Positions 15,936 through 23,332 of a stretch of DNA of 28,813 nt are shown here, piece by piece. The stretch is from assembly GCA_042569595.1 (NCBI GenBank), contig JBHPHI010000012.1, positions 1 through 28,813 on the forward strand, in the 5' to 3' direction. Each line of letters begins with the position of its first letter. The stretch's first letter is position 1. The position numbers and the translations under genes were made by a program. The notes beneath the pieces were generated by a model. The model was given only the letters and a program-made list of their open reading frames with translations. It was not told the origin of the DNA and made no database searches. This DNA comes from JBHPHI01 sp042569595. GTDB lineage: Bacteria > Patescibacteriota > Microgenomatia > UBA1400 > 2-01-FULL-45-11.

Positions 15936-15966
15936 CGTACTTCTCCTATTCAGGGGTCTGCATGAG

Positions 15967-15985
15967 CTCCAAATCAGATTTGGAG
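15967..15985. promoter_or_regulatory. 19-bp perfect palindrome ahead of the zinc-finger operon
   Basis: CTCCAAATC-A-GATTTGGAG, nine-base arms around one base, 31 bases before the first ATG of the operon. The symmetry and tiny centre suit a dimeric DNA-binding regulator better than an RNA hairpin. Confidence 0.5.
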
Positions 15986-16008
15986 TGGATAAGTTAGCGG
16001 GCTCGAAA

Positions 16009-16044
16009 GCCACAGACAAAAGTCACAAAACTTCTCTCTGTGGC
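16009..16044 (-). promoter_or_regulatory. Leader hairpin of the zinc-finger operon
   Basis: GCCACAGA (16009-16016) pairs with TCTGTGGC (16037-16044) in the untranslated leader, upstream of the 19-bp palindrome. Confidence 0.45.
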
Positions 16045-16079
16045 CCTCAAGCGTTTTGAAATATTTAAACCATCTTGTT

Positions 16080-16149
16080 TTAAGGTGCGTTAATACAAAA
16101 AACAGATCGCTTTCGTTCTGCTTTTATACATAACCAACGCACATCTTAA
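16080..16149 (-). repeat. 70-base imperfect hairpin with terminator-like core
   Basis: TTAAG-GTGCGTT (16080-16091) pairs with AACGCAC-AT-CTTAA (16136-16149) with a two-base bulge. The core CAGA (16103-16106) pairs with TCTG (16117-16120), CG with CG inside, and A/T runs flank it. A G-T pair forms only in minus-strand RNA, where six Ts follow the core, so it may end transcription from the tRNA-Tyr side. Confidence 0.5.
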
Positions 16150-16217
16150 CTTAAACTCAACATAATTTCAAACCTATAGTTTTAATAACTTTTACAATTT
16201 ATCAATACTTTTCCAAC

Positions 16218-16238
16218 AAAAAACCACCAAAAGGTGGC
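16218..16238 (-). terminator. Terminator of the tRNA-Thr/tRNA-Tyr transcript
   Basis: Minus-strand CCACC, loop TTTT, GGTGG, then six Ts, starting five bases after the tRNA-Tyr 3' end. Confidence 0.75.
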
Positions 16239-16242
16239 TTTG

Positions 16243-16325
16243 TGCTGGGAGTAGGATTCGAACCTACGTAGGCTTGCGCCGACGGTTTTACAGACCGTTC
16301 CGATTGACCGCTCCGGCATCCCAGC
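16243..16325 (-). tRNA. tRNA-Tyr (GTA anticodon)
   Basis: Class II tRNA with a long variable arm (CGGCGCAAGCCT). Acceptor GCTGGGA/TCCCAGC; anticodon arm ACGGT-CTGTAAA-ACCGT with anticodon GTA; T-loop TTCGAAT. The CCA end is not encoded. Followed by a terminator. Confidence 0.96.
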
Positions 16326-16375
16326 AATCGAGTATTAAAATTATAACCTCACTTCGTAAAGTGTTCCAATAATTT

Positions 16376-16451
16376 TGGAGCCTAGGCAGGGAATCGAACC
16401 CTGGACCTTTCCCTTACCATGGGAATGCTCTACCAACTGAGCTACCTAGGC
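16376..16451 (-). tRNA. tRNA-Thr (GGT anticodon)
   Basis: Acceptor GCCTAGG/CCTAGGC; anticodon arm TTCCC-ATGGTAA-GGGAA with anticodon GGT; T-loop TTCGATT; encoded CCA. First gene of the tRNA-Thr/tRNA-Tyr unit. Confidence 0.97.
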
Positions 16452-16475
16452 ATTTTCATGTTAAAGACAAGAGAA

Positions 16476-16504
16476 ATCTTACCAGAAGTACATAATTCAA
16501 GCAA
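16476..16504 (-). promoter_or_regulatory. Promoter of tRNA-Thr(GGT)/tRNA-Tyr
   Basis: Minus-strand TTGCTT, 17 bases, TAAGAT, placed about 25 bases before the tRNA. Confidence 0.55.
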
Positions 16505-16519
16505 CAAAGTTTCCCCAAG

Positions 16520-16682
16520 TAAGCGCCCCGCGAGTTGTCGGCAGGAAGAGAAGACGCTTTTCCCAGATAGTTCCAGGTGGGTGGGCAACCCAAGACCACA
16601 CGTGGTTTCAGAATAAGCCCTCCCGTTACAAAGCAAAGTGTTGAGGAAAAATATTCCTCTCTTCTACCTTCGCAGGGCATAT
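16520..16682 (-). ncRNA. Candidate 6S-like rod-shaped RNA
   Basis: The 292 bases between galU and tRNA-Thr hold no convincing gene but fold on the minus strand as a rod. The closing helix is 16671-16678 with 16525-16532. A second helix pairs 16658-16668 with 16540-16551 around one bulged C. A large open middle (about 33 by 27 bases) contains a GGAA/TTCC mini-hairpin. The upper helix is 16617-16624 with 16579-16586 (one A-A mismatch), with a tip at 16595-16606. The closing and second helices each include a U-G pair that would be a C-A mismatch on the plus strand, favouring minus-strand RNA. Closing stem, central bubble and upper stem are the layout of 6S RNA. No terminator is seen. Confidence 0.4.
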
Positions 16683-16743
16683 TAATGCTATCACGAAAAT
16701 CTCATTCGAACACTATTGTGAAGTACTAAATATTAGAGGATAA

Positions 16744-17634
16744 TTATAGATCTAAGCTCTTAAGATACGCCCTAAACTCTCCATTTATATCAGGATGCCT
16801 TAAGGCGAAATCCACAACGGTTTTCATATACTCCATTTTGTTTCCCGTATCAAAATACTTTCCGCCCTCTATCTCACAAGCATAGATATCTCTACCTTTT
16901 GCACGCAATTGATCGATAGCCTCAGGAAGATAGTATTCCCCACCTGTTCCTGGTTGTTGTTTATCCAATACCTCAAAAATGTCAGGAGTTAACACATAAC
17001 AGCCATGAGTTGCAATATCACTTGGAGCTTCATCTGGCTCTGGTTTTTCTACAATTTTCTTGATTTTACTTACATTGCCCCTCACTGGCTCAAGGTCTGC
17101 AATTCCATAGCGAGATAGGTCTTCTTTATTACGAATCTTTACCCCAGAAATCACTGGATCCCCAAACTCTTCAAACACCTCAAGACACTGGGCCAAGCGT
17201 GGCTTTACTTCAGAATATATAAACTCATCTCCCCAAAGCACAGCAAAAGGCTCGTCGCCTACAATGCTCGCTGCATCCTTCACAGGAGTTGCATTTCCGT
17301 AACCACCTTTTTGTCGAATGTATATAAAGTTGGCCATACTCCCAAGCTTCTTTACAGCATCAAGATATGGTTTCTTCTTTGGCCCACCAGCCTCTAGATT
17401 TTCAATTAGATCTTTACTTGGTTTATCAAAATGATCCTCAATGCTTCTCTTGTGATACCCTGTTACCAATATTATGTCCTCTATCCCAGAATCAACACAC
17501 TCTTCTACTACATACTGAATCACTGGCTTATCAACAACTGGCAGCATTTCTTTTGGCATCGCTTTTGTTTGTGGCAAAAATCTAGTTCCAAATCCAGCAG
17601 CAGGTATTATCGCTTTTCTTACCTTGTTCTTCAT
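16744..17634 (-). CDS. galU: UTP-glucose-1-phosphate uridylyltransferase
   Basis: Makes UDP-glucose. The N-terminal GFGTRFLPQTKAMPKEMLP and VVDKPVIQYVVEE are the GalU signature, with the sugar-nucleotide-binding Gly loop and the PKEM lysine; GEYYLPEAIDQL and FDTGNKMEYMKTVVDFAL are the usual C-terminal motifs. 296 residues, normal length. AAGGAG precedes ATG. A 7-bp hairpin (17656-17662 with 17671-17677) sits just before the ribosome binding site, and TTGACA (17739-17744, minus strand) is a likely -35 box. The product can feed the GT genes in this window. Confidence 0.96.
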   Translation of the reverse strand: MKNKVRKAIIPAAGFGTRFLPQTKAMPKEMLPVVDKPVIQYVVEECVDSGIEDIILVTGYHKRSIEDHFDKPSKDLIENLEAGGPKKKPYLDAVKKLGSMANFIYIRQKGGYGNATPVKDAASIVGDEPFAVLWGDEFIYSEVKPRLAQCLEVFEEFGDPVISGVKIRNKEDLSRYGIADLEPVRGNVSKIKKIVEKPEPDEAPSDIATHGCYVLTPDIFEVLDKQQPGTGGEYYLPEAIDQLRAKGRDIYACEIEGGKYFDTGNKMEYMKTVVDFALRHPDINGEFRAYLKSLDL

Positions 17635-17868
17635 ATTATCTCCTTTTTAGTAAATGGGTTGAAATATTGCTCAACCCAACACTACTTATGTAATATGTAT
17701 GTTCACTAATGTATATGTTAAACCGCTATTCCCCAAGTTGTCAATTTTGTTTCATACTTTTTCACACACAAACACAACTATTCTCATATCAAGGTTCATA
17801 TGCTACAATTCCCTCCAGTGAACAACAAATTCTCTCCATGAGAGGGAAAGTTTTTAGTTGGATAAAAT

Positions 17869-18051
17869 ATGAAAGACATTTTTGGATACTTGAGGCAAGT
17901 TAGAGAAGAACTAACTAAAGTTACATGGCCAAGTAGAAAAGAAGTCATTCGATTAACATTAATTGTAATAGTCAGCAGCACCATTGTAGGAGTCTACTTG
18001 GCAGGGCTAGACTATGCGTTCACACAATTTTTAGGATTAATTATTGGATAA
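17869..18051 (+). CDS. secE: Preprotein translocase subunit SecE
   Basis: 60 residues with the SecE signature: amphipathic helix GYLRQVREELTKVTWPSRKEV followed by one membrane helix (about 27-57). Binds SecY as part of the protein-export channel. A TACAAT -10 box is at 17804-17809, and the leader holds a small hairpin (17832-17844) followed by Ts. NusG starts six bases after the stop, the standard secE-nusG pair. Confidence 0.95.
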   Translation: MKDIFGYLRQVREELTKVTWPSRKEVIRLTLIVIVSSTIVGVYLAGLDYAFTQFLGLIIG

Positions 18052-18057
18052 AATTCT

Positions 18058-18852
18058 ATGCCAAAAGCAAAAAAAGACGACAAACCAAAAGACAAAAAGG
18101 CTAAAGCCGAAAAGGAGGTCGAAAAAGTAAAAGTCGAGGAAGAAGAATCCCCTTCCCCTAAAAAAAAGGGTGAAAAGAAAGATTCTAAAACCAAAAAGAA
18201 AGAATCCAAAAAAGAAACTAAAGAAAAATCTGAAGATAAAAAAGAGGAAGAAGAAAAAAAAGACCTAAAGGAACCTTCTAAAAATCATATTATCATCAAA
18301 AAAGTTAAAGAAGGATCAAAAGAGGAAAAAGCTTCCAATTGGTTTGTGATTCACACATATTCCGGACACGAACACAGGGTCGCCAACACACTAGTGCAAC
18401 GCCTCAAAACCATGAAGCTTACCGGAAAAGTATTAGAACTTCTTATTCCAACTCAAGACAAAATTCTTATTAAAAGAGGTAAAAAATCCACAGTTAAAGA
18501 AAAACTATTCCCAGGATACATGCTTGTCCGCATGGTTTTGGATGACGATTCTTGGTTAGCCGTTCGTACCACCCCAGGTGTCACTAGTTTTGTTGGTATC
18601 GGCAACAAACCAACTCCCCTACCTCCAGCTGAGGTCGAATCCATCAAAAAGTTTACCGAAATGGAAGCTCCAAAATACAAAGCCAGCTTCACAGTTGGAG
18701 AAGCTGTTCGTATTATTGAGGGGCCGTTTGCAGATTTCTTGGGAAGTATCGACTCTATGGATGAGGCCAAAGGTAAAGTAAAAGTCCTCGTCTCCATTTT
18801 TGGAAGAGAAACCCCAGTTGAGCTAGACTTCCTCCAAGTCCAGAAAATCTAA
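18058..18852 (+). CDS. nusG: Transcription antitermination/elongation factor NusG with long charged N-terminal extension
   Basis: The NGN domain starts at Asn94-Trp95 (NWFVIHTYSGHEHRVA) and includes LFPGYMLVRM; the KOW domain spans about 211-264 (FTVGEAVRIIEGPFADFLGS). This core of 171 residues is a full normal NusG. Ahead of it are about 93 residues that are nearly all Lys, Glu, Asp, Ser and Pro, with no homologue I know. It couples RNA polymerase to ribosomes or Rho in other bacteria. Downstream, rplK and rplA are 5.4 kb away rather than adjacent. Confidence 0.95.
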   Translation: MPKAKKDDKPKDKKAKAEKEVEKVKVEEEESPSPKKKGEKKDSKTKKKESKKETKEKSEDKKEEEEKKDLKEPSKNHIIIKKVKEGSKEEKASNWFVIHTYSGHEHRVANTLVQRLKTMKLTGKVLELLIPTQDKILIKRGKKSTVKEKLFPGYMLVRMVLDDDSWLAVRTTPGVTSFVGIGNKPTPLPPAEVESIKKFTEMEAPKYKASFTVGEAVRIIEGPFADFLGSIDSMDEAKGKVKVLVSIFGRETPVELDFLQVQKI

Positions 18853-18923
18853 ATTTTATTTGACATTATTTCCCCAATTTGAAAAGCTTACGGCGTATCT
18901 AAATTGATGTATGGAGGTGTACC

Positions 18924-20144
18924 ATGGCAAGGAAAGCAAAAAAAAAGTCTTTTTTAAGCAAAATCCCCAAGAAACAAAGAGGAAAAATCATCTTCTTTGG
19001 TATTACTATAATTGGCATAGTGGCAGCATTAGCTGTATTTGCTCTTGGGGGTGAAATTCGAGGTAGTGCCGCCCTATATTCATCCATAAATGGAAAAAGG
19101 AGCGGATCCAAAATCTACTCAAAAGTTAACAAAGATGATGACAAACAATCAAGATCAACCATCACTTGCACCTGGCAAACATGTATTAAAGATCCTAATC
19201 ATCAAATTCTTGAATCATATCCCCCTCAGTGTCAGACGGATACGTGTAGGGTTACCATGCCTCTAGATAAGCCCGTGTGCATGACCAATGGTGAGGAAAT
19301 ATGCAGTAACGACTTGCCTGAAGATCAATCAGATTGCTCTTTTGTCTCAAAACAACTTTCGTCTGTCTACCCCCTATCGACCAAAAGTCAGCTTTACGCA
19401 AACTGGGGAGGAGTTAGTGAAAAATGGTTTATAGACAAATCTGGAGCTTGGTACTACATATACCCAAATCCCACGAAAACCAATCCCAACAACCACACTA
19501 TAAATAAGTGGACCAGTGGTTTGGCTAGAAACAATTCTAATAACATTGGTAAGGATAAAAGAATAATGAATCTCCAAAATTCATCTTGCTATGACCAGGT
19601 TTCCATAAATTATTCTTTTCCAGATGGAAGCAACCTACCAGATGGCCACCACAACACAGGAAGTGCACAAAAATGCACGAAGGTCTATCAGTGGTTTTTC
19701 AATAACTCTCCTGTTTCAGGAGCCATTTGCTCTTTATCAGATACTCCTACATGTAAGGTTGGGAGTCTATCAAACAAAGTCGGTTGGTATAGCAACAATG
19801 ACACTGGCAAAAAAGACAAACTAATTGTTTATGATAACTGCCTTAGTACCACGCCCGAACCAACATCATCCCCAAATTGCTCTTCCGATGCTGATTGTCC
19901 AAGTGGTCAAGCTTGTAGATCTGTCCCTTGGGGAGGTTGTCCAGAGGGCACTGATTGTGCAACTGCACCAATGTGTATTCCTTATCCGGAAGATGGGGAG
20001 GCCTGTTTAGACTGCCAATCAGATTGTAGAGACTTTGCAGGATTTTTCACCAAATTTTTATCCAAAATCGGAATTGGAGAAAACTATCTTTCAGGCAAAT
20101 GCAGAGTTGCTTGTGAGGAAAAAGGCGCTTGCCCAACCTACTAA
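18924..20144 (+). CDS. Membrane-anchored, Cys-rich surface protein
   Basis: 406 residues. A basic N-terminus (MARKAKKKSFLSKIPKKQRG) precedes one membrane helix (about 21-43), giving an outward-facing body. The body has many cysteines, a TTPEPTSSP linker near 310, then CSSDADCPSGQAC and further Cys pairs (ACLDCQSDC) that look like disulfide-bonded knots. I cannot name the family. GGAGGTG precedes ATG, a strong ribosome binding site. Its N-terminal design matches the gene at 23333. Confidence 0.75.
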   Translation: MARKAKKKSFLSKIPKKQRGKIIFFGITIIGIVAALAVFALGGEIRGSAALYSSINGKRSGSKIYSKVNKDDDKQSRSTITCTWQTCIKDPNHQILESYPPQCQTDTCRVTMPLDKPVCMTNGEEICSNDLPEDQSDCSFVSKQLSSVYPLSTKSQLYANWGGVSEKWFIDKSGAWYYIYPNPTKTNPNNHTINKWTSGLARNNSNNIGKDKRIMNLQNSSCYDQVSINYSFPDGSNLPDGHHNTGSAQKCTKVYQWFFNNSPVSGAICSLSDTPTCKVGSLSNKVGWYSNNDTGKKDKLIVYDNCLSTTPEPTSSPNCSSDADCPSGQACRSVPWGGCPEGTDCATAPMCIPYPEDGEACLDCQSDCRDFAGFFTKFLSKIGIGENYLSGKCRVACEEKGACPTY

Positions 20145-20146
20145 CA

Positions 20147-20163
20147 AGCTGCTATAAACAGCT
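20147..20163. promoter_or_regulatory. Inverted repeat over the -10 box of the receiver gene
   Basis: AGCTG-CTATAAA-CAGCT: the five-base arms surround the TATAAA box that drives the leaderless receiver gene. A protein bound here would block initiation. Confidence 0.4.
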
Positions 20164-20165
20164 AT

Positions 20166-20531
20166 ATGAATAAACGCGTTCTACTTATCGATGATGATAC
20201 CCAGATAAGATCTATGGTTCGAACTGCCCTAGAACATGCCAACTATGATGTCATAGAGGCCTCAAATGGACTAGATGGCCTAAAACTAGCTCAAGAAAAC
20301 GAATTCAACTGCATTATCACCGACTTAAAAATGCCTCAAATGGATGGCTTAGAGCTAATAAGTGAGCTCAACAAACTCCCAAACGTAAAAGATTGTCCTG
20401 TCGTTGCCTTCTCCAGCGTCACTCAAGACTATGTTAAAGAAGAGGTGGCCAAAAAAGGTGCCACCAAATTACTCATCAAGGGAGAGGCAACTCCCACCGA
20501 ACTCGTAGAAACTATCTCCTCCCTTACTTAA
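20166..20531 (+). CDS. Single-domain response regulator (CheY-like receiver)
   Basis: 121 residues, receiver domain only. The acidic pocket is LLIDDD (Asp9-Asp11), the phosphorylation site is Asp53 in IITDLKMP, the switch Ser is in FSSV (83-84), and the conserved Lys is 105. It has no DNA-binding output domain and no histidine kinase gene nearby, so it acts through a protein partner elsewhere. TATAAA ends seven bases before ATG. Confidence 0.93.
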   Translation: MNKRVLLIDDDTQIRSMVRTALEHANYDVIEASNGLDGLKLAQENEFNCIITDLKMPQMDGLELISELNKLPNVKDCPVVAFSSVTQDYVKEEVAKKGATKLLIKGEATPTELVETISSLT

Positions 20532-20606
20532 TGTCCTAGTCTGCCTGTATCTTTATAAGAAATTTTTGTTATACTCAACTCGATGTAAATTAATAAAAAA
20601 GGCATT

Positions 20607-21050
20607 ATGAGCAGATCATCAAAAAAAGGTATTTTCGGACTATTATTTGGCTTGATTGTAGGAGCTATCACTGCCCTATTCTTATCGACCGACAAGAAGG
20701 GTGACACAAAAAAACCAGTCAAAGAGGGCGTTGGTAAGGCCAAGAAAAAAATTGCAGAAGTCGACAAGAAAAAAGTATTAGACTCTATTGGTAAAAAATC
20801 AGAAACCGCTTCAAAAGTTATTTCCAAAGCTACAAAAGACTTAGAAAAAAAATTAAAAGTTGCAAAAGAAAAATTTGACTCTGTAGATAAAGCTAAATAC
20901 ACCAAGGCTGTCAACGAAGTAGTCTCAAGTCTTAAAAAATCAGGTAAAGCCACTGGAAAACAACTTACAGACATAAAGGCATTATTGGTTGAAGACTATC
21001 AAAAAGTTGCTCCAAAAAAAGCAAAGAAGTCCAAAAAGAAAGGTAAATAA
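20607..21050 (+). CDS. YtxH-like membrane protein, Lys-rich
   Basis: 147 residues. One Gly-rich membrane helix (GIFGLLFGLIVGAITALFL, about 8-26) is followed by a long, strongly basic helical region that probably forms a coiled coil, ending in KKAKKSKKKGK. This is the general form of YtxH/gas-vesicle-like stress proteins; the match is architectural only. AAAGG lies before ATG. The stop overlaps the next start (TAATG), so it is coupled to the next gene. Confidence 0.65.
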   Translation: MSRSSKKGIFGLLFGLIVGAITALFLSTDKKGDTKKPVKEGVGKAKKKIAEVDKKKVLDSIGKKSETASKVISKATKDLEKKLKVAKEKFDSVDKAKYTKAVNEVVSSLKKSGKATGKQLTDIKALLVEDYQKVAPKKAKKSKKKGK

Positions 21051-21298
21051 TGACAATTCAAAATATTTTTTATATTTGCGGAATCATTGTTTTTATACTC
21101 GCTTCACTGCTGGTTCTCACAATGCTTCTGACAGTCACCAAGCTTTCAAGAAAATCTCAGGACCTAATGGACACTATTGAAAATAAAATGGAATCCTCCT
21201 TTGTCTCAGCCATGAGCTCAATCCTTCCAATTGTAGGTGCTATATTTACAGAAATAATGGCCACCAAAACCTACAAAAGAAGAAAAAGAAAAAAATAA
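21050..21298 (+). CDS. Small membrane protein, 82 aa
   Basis: An N-terminal membrane helix (about 7-29) is followed by an amphipathic helix (LSRKSQDLMDTIENKM) and a second hydrophobic stretch (AMSSILPIVGAIFTEIM), with a basic tail (KRRKRKK). DUF948-like proteins that accompany YtxH genes have a similar start, but I would not assign it. Coupled to both neighbours: TAATG in front, and TAA directly followed by ATG behind. Confidence 0.65.
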   Translation: MTIQNIFYICGIIVFILASLLVLTMLLTVTKLSRKSQDLMDTIENKMESSFVSAMSSILPIVGAIFTEIMATKTYKRRKRKK

Positions 21299-21874
21299 AT
21301 GAATTCTAAGATTTTCGTTGCTATTGCCCTTGTTGCAATGGTGGTTTCGGGCGGACTACTTGTTTCAAAAGCAACATCTGCAACAAAGTCTTCACCCCTC
21401 TTTCAACTCGACATAGATCAAATAAAATCATCCTTTATCAATAAAATTGATGAGTTTGCAGAGTTTCAAGTGCCCTCTCAACCTGCATCCTCCTCCTCCA
21501 AAACATCAACACCAAAACCCACTAACACCCCAAAACCTACAACTACCCCTAAACCCACAACAAAACCACAAACATACACCCAACCCACCCCAAAAGAGTG
21601 TTATAGGCATAAAGTACCTCATTTAGATGGTAGCTCCTCAACACTTTGCTATTCAGCAGCTGACTACCAGTCCCTAAAATCTCTAAGCTCCCAATACTAT
21701 TCTGCCAAAACAGACTATGACTACCACACAAGAGTTGCCAATATGTACTACGAAAACAACAGCGAGTTTTTTGACAAGCCAGGAGACGAAGCCAAAGCTA
21801 AAGCAGACACTGCTCAAGCAAGAATGGGTGAGCTATCGCTTCAGATGTACTCCATCGAATCAAGAGGTTATTAA
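21299..21874 (+). CDS. Secreted or anchored protein with Pro/Thr stalk
   Basis: 191 residues. A signal peptide or anchor helix (about 4-24, FVAIALVAMVVSGGLLVS) leads to a Pro/Thr/Lys-rich stalk (about 64-97), then a helical C-terminal domain with two cysteines (ECYRHK and LCYSAADYQ) and many Tyr. Third gene of a tight operon with the YtxH-like gene; the ATG directly follows the previous TAA. Function unknown. Confidence 0.7.
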   Translation: MNSKIFVAIALVAMVVSGGLLVSKATSATKSSPLFQLDIDQIKSSFINKIDEFAEFQVPSQPASSSSKTSTPKPTNTPKPTTTPKPTTKPQTYTQPTPKECYRHKVPHLDGSSSTLCYSAADYQSLKSLSSQYYSAKTDYDYHTRVANMYYENNSEFFDKPGDEAKAKADTAQARMGELSLQMYSIESRGY

Positions 21875-21937
21875 TACACCACTTGATTCAAAATGATAAA
21901 ATACCAAAAGAACAAACTATTTAACAAAAGGTAAAAT

Positions 21938-22375
21938 ATGATTTCTCTCACTGTATCTCAACTGCTTGTCCTTTTTGGTCTTATTCTCGTCATTGCAGAA
22001 TTATTCGTTGGAATTGAAGCTGGTTTTGATCTTGTTCTTATAGGAAGCATCTTATTCATTGGTGGATTTACTGGTATTTACACCAACACCACCATCGCCT
22101 TAGTGGTTAGCACCATACTTTCTATTCTCTACATCTCATATGGACGAACGCTGATTAAGAAAAAAGTTATAGTCATGACTCACAAAACCAACATCGACAA
22201 ACTTCTTGGAAAAAAAGGCGTAGTCATCCGCTCCATCACCCCAGACACAGCCGGCCTAGTTAGGCTCGATGATGAAGACTGGCGCGCCTCTTCAACAGAA
22301 ACACTATTTGAAAAAGATAAAATAGTAGTTGAGTCTCTCACGGGAGTCACTCTTAAAGTTAAAAAAAGTAAATAA
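21938..22375 (+). CDS. NfeD-like membrane protein (short form)
   Basis: 145 residues. Two to three membrane helices (about 8-65) are followed by a C-terminal OB-fold-like domain (LLGKKGVVIRSITPDTAGLVRLDDEDWRA), the NfeD C-terminal signature with the Gly/Asp-Trp pattern. It lacks the ClpP-like protease domain of long NfeD. Nine bases from the slipin gene, the usual NfeD-stomatin pairing thought to organise membrane microdomains. Confidence 0.88.
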   Translation: MISLTVSQLLVLFGLILVIAELFVGIEAGFDLVLIGSILFIGGFTGIYTNTTIALVVSTILSILYISYGRTLIKKKVIVMTHKTNIDKLLGKKGVVIRSITPDTAGLVRLDDEDWRASSTETLFEKDKIVVESLTGVTLKVKKSK

Positions 22376-22383
22376 AGGAAAAT

Positions 22384-23223
22384 ATGTTCGAAATGACCGC
22401 ACTTTCAATCATTTTTTTACTGTCTCTAGTAGCCCTAGCAAACAGTTTAAAAATTGTTAAACAATACGAAAAAGGTATTGTGGTTCGCCTGGGAAAATAC
22501 AGTTCTACTGCAAATGCAGGTCTCACATTCCTCATGCCCTTCATCGATGCAATTATAAAAGTAGATATGCGTGAGCAAGTCATAAATGTTGCCCCTCAAC
22601 AGGTTATTACTAAAGACAACGTTTCGGTTACAGTTGACGCAGTTATCTATTACAAGATTGTTGACCCAGTAAAAGCAGAGTTTGAAATCGAAAACTTTCA
22701 ATTCGCTGCCACTACCCTAGCTCAAACCAACTTAAGGAATCTTATTGGTGACAAGCAGCTAGACGAAACTCTAACAGCTAGAGATGCAGTTAATGTTGAC
22801 CTTCGCACAGTACTCGATGAAGCCACCAATCCTTGGGGAGTAAAAGTAACAAAGGTGGAGCTTCAAAAAATTGATCCCCCACAAGACATTACTGACGCAA
22901 TGAGTAGGCAGATGAAGGCAGAAAGAGAAAAGCGTGCTCGTATTCTAGAAGCTCAAGGGTTCCGAGAAGCTGAAATTCTCCAAGCAGAAGGTGATGCCAA
23001 AGGACAACTTCTAAGAGCGGGAGCAGAAGCCAAAGCTGTAGAACTAGTTGCCCAAGCCGCAGAGAAAAACTTCACAGAAAAAGCTGAAAGACTTAAGAGA
23101 CTTGAAGTTTCAGAAAAAGTATTGGGAGACGGTAGCACTAAGTGGGTGCTCCCCACCTCAGGAGACTTAGTTAATGTCCTGAATCTTGAAGGAAATTCCA
23201 AAGTCACTCCAATCAAAAAATAA
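22384..23223 (+). CDS. SPFH/band 7 protein (slipin-type stomatin homologue)
   Basis: 279 residues. An N-terminal membrane helix (about 4-20), then the SPFH core starting IVKQYEKGIVVRLGKYS and including VDAVIYYKIVDP and NLRNLIGDKQLDETLTARD, then a helical coiled-coil tail rich in Ala/Glu (about 175-250). It assembles into membrane-attached rings in related systems and works with the preceding NfeD-like protein. AAAGGA lies before ATG. A strong terminator follows. Confidence 0.93.
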   Translation: MFEMTALSIIFLLSLVALANSLKIVKQYEKGIVVRLGKYSSTANAGLTFLMPFIDAIIKVDMREQVINVAPQQVITKDNVSVTVDAVIYYKIVDPVKAEFEIENFQFAATTLAQTNLRNLIGDKQLDETLTARDAVNVDLRTVLDEATNPWGVKVTKVELQKIDPPQDITDAMSRQMKAEREKRARILEAQGFREAEILQAEGDAKGQLLRAGAEAKAVELVAQAAEKNFTEKAERLKRLEVSEKVLGDGSTKWVLPTSGDLVNVLNLEGNSKVTPIKK

Positions 23224-23240
23224 ATAAAGCTTAATATATA

Positions 23241-23267
23241 AAAACCCCGTCATGTGCGGGGTTTTTT
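23241..23267. terminator. Intrinsic terminator after the NfeD-slipin operon
   Basis: AAAACCCCG (23241-23249), 7-base loop, CGGGGTTTT (23257-23265) extending into more Ts. A-runs on the other side allow use in both directions. Confidence 0.88.
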
Positions 23268-23332
23268 ATTGACAAAAGCGTGAAAACTTTTCTACTATAA
23301 ATACAGATAACTTTGAAGGGGGGTGATTGAAA

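Noticed and set aside
15281..16019. Plus-strand and longer minus-strand frames across the zinc-finger operon
   Set aside because: Shadows of the three real frames; the chosen starts each have a Shine-Dalgarno and preserve the paired Cys motifs.
16456..16680. Minus- and plus-strand open frames of 64-74 codons between galU and tRNA-Thr
   Set aside because: They overlap the rod-shaped RNA fold, have no usable start signals, and run into the tRNA or its promoter.
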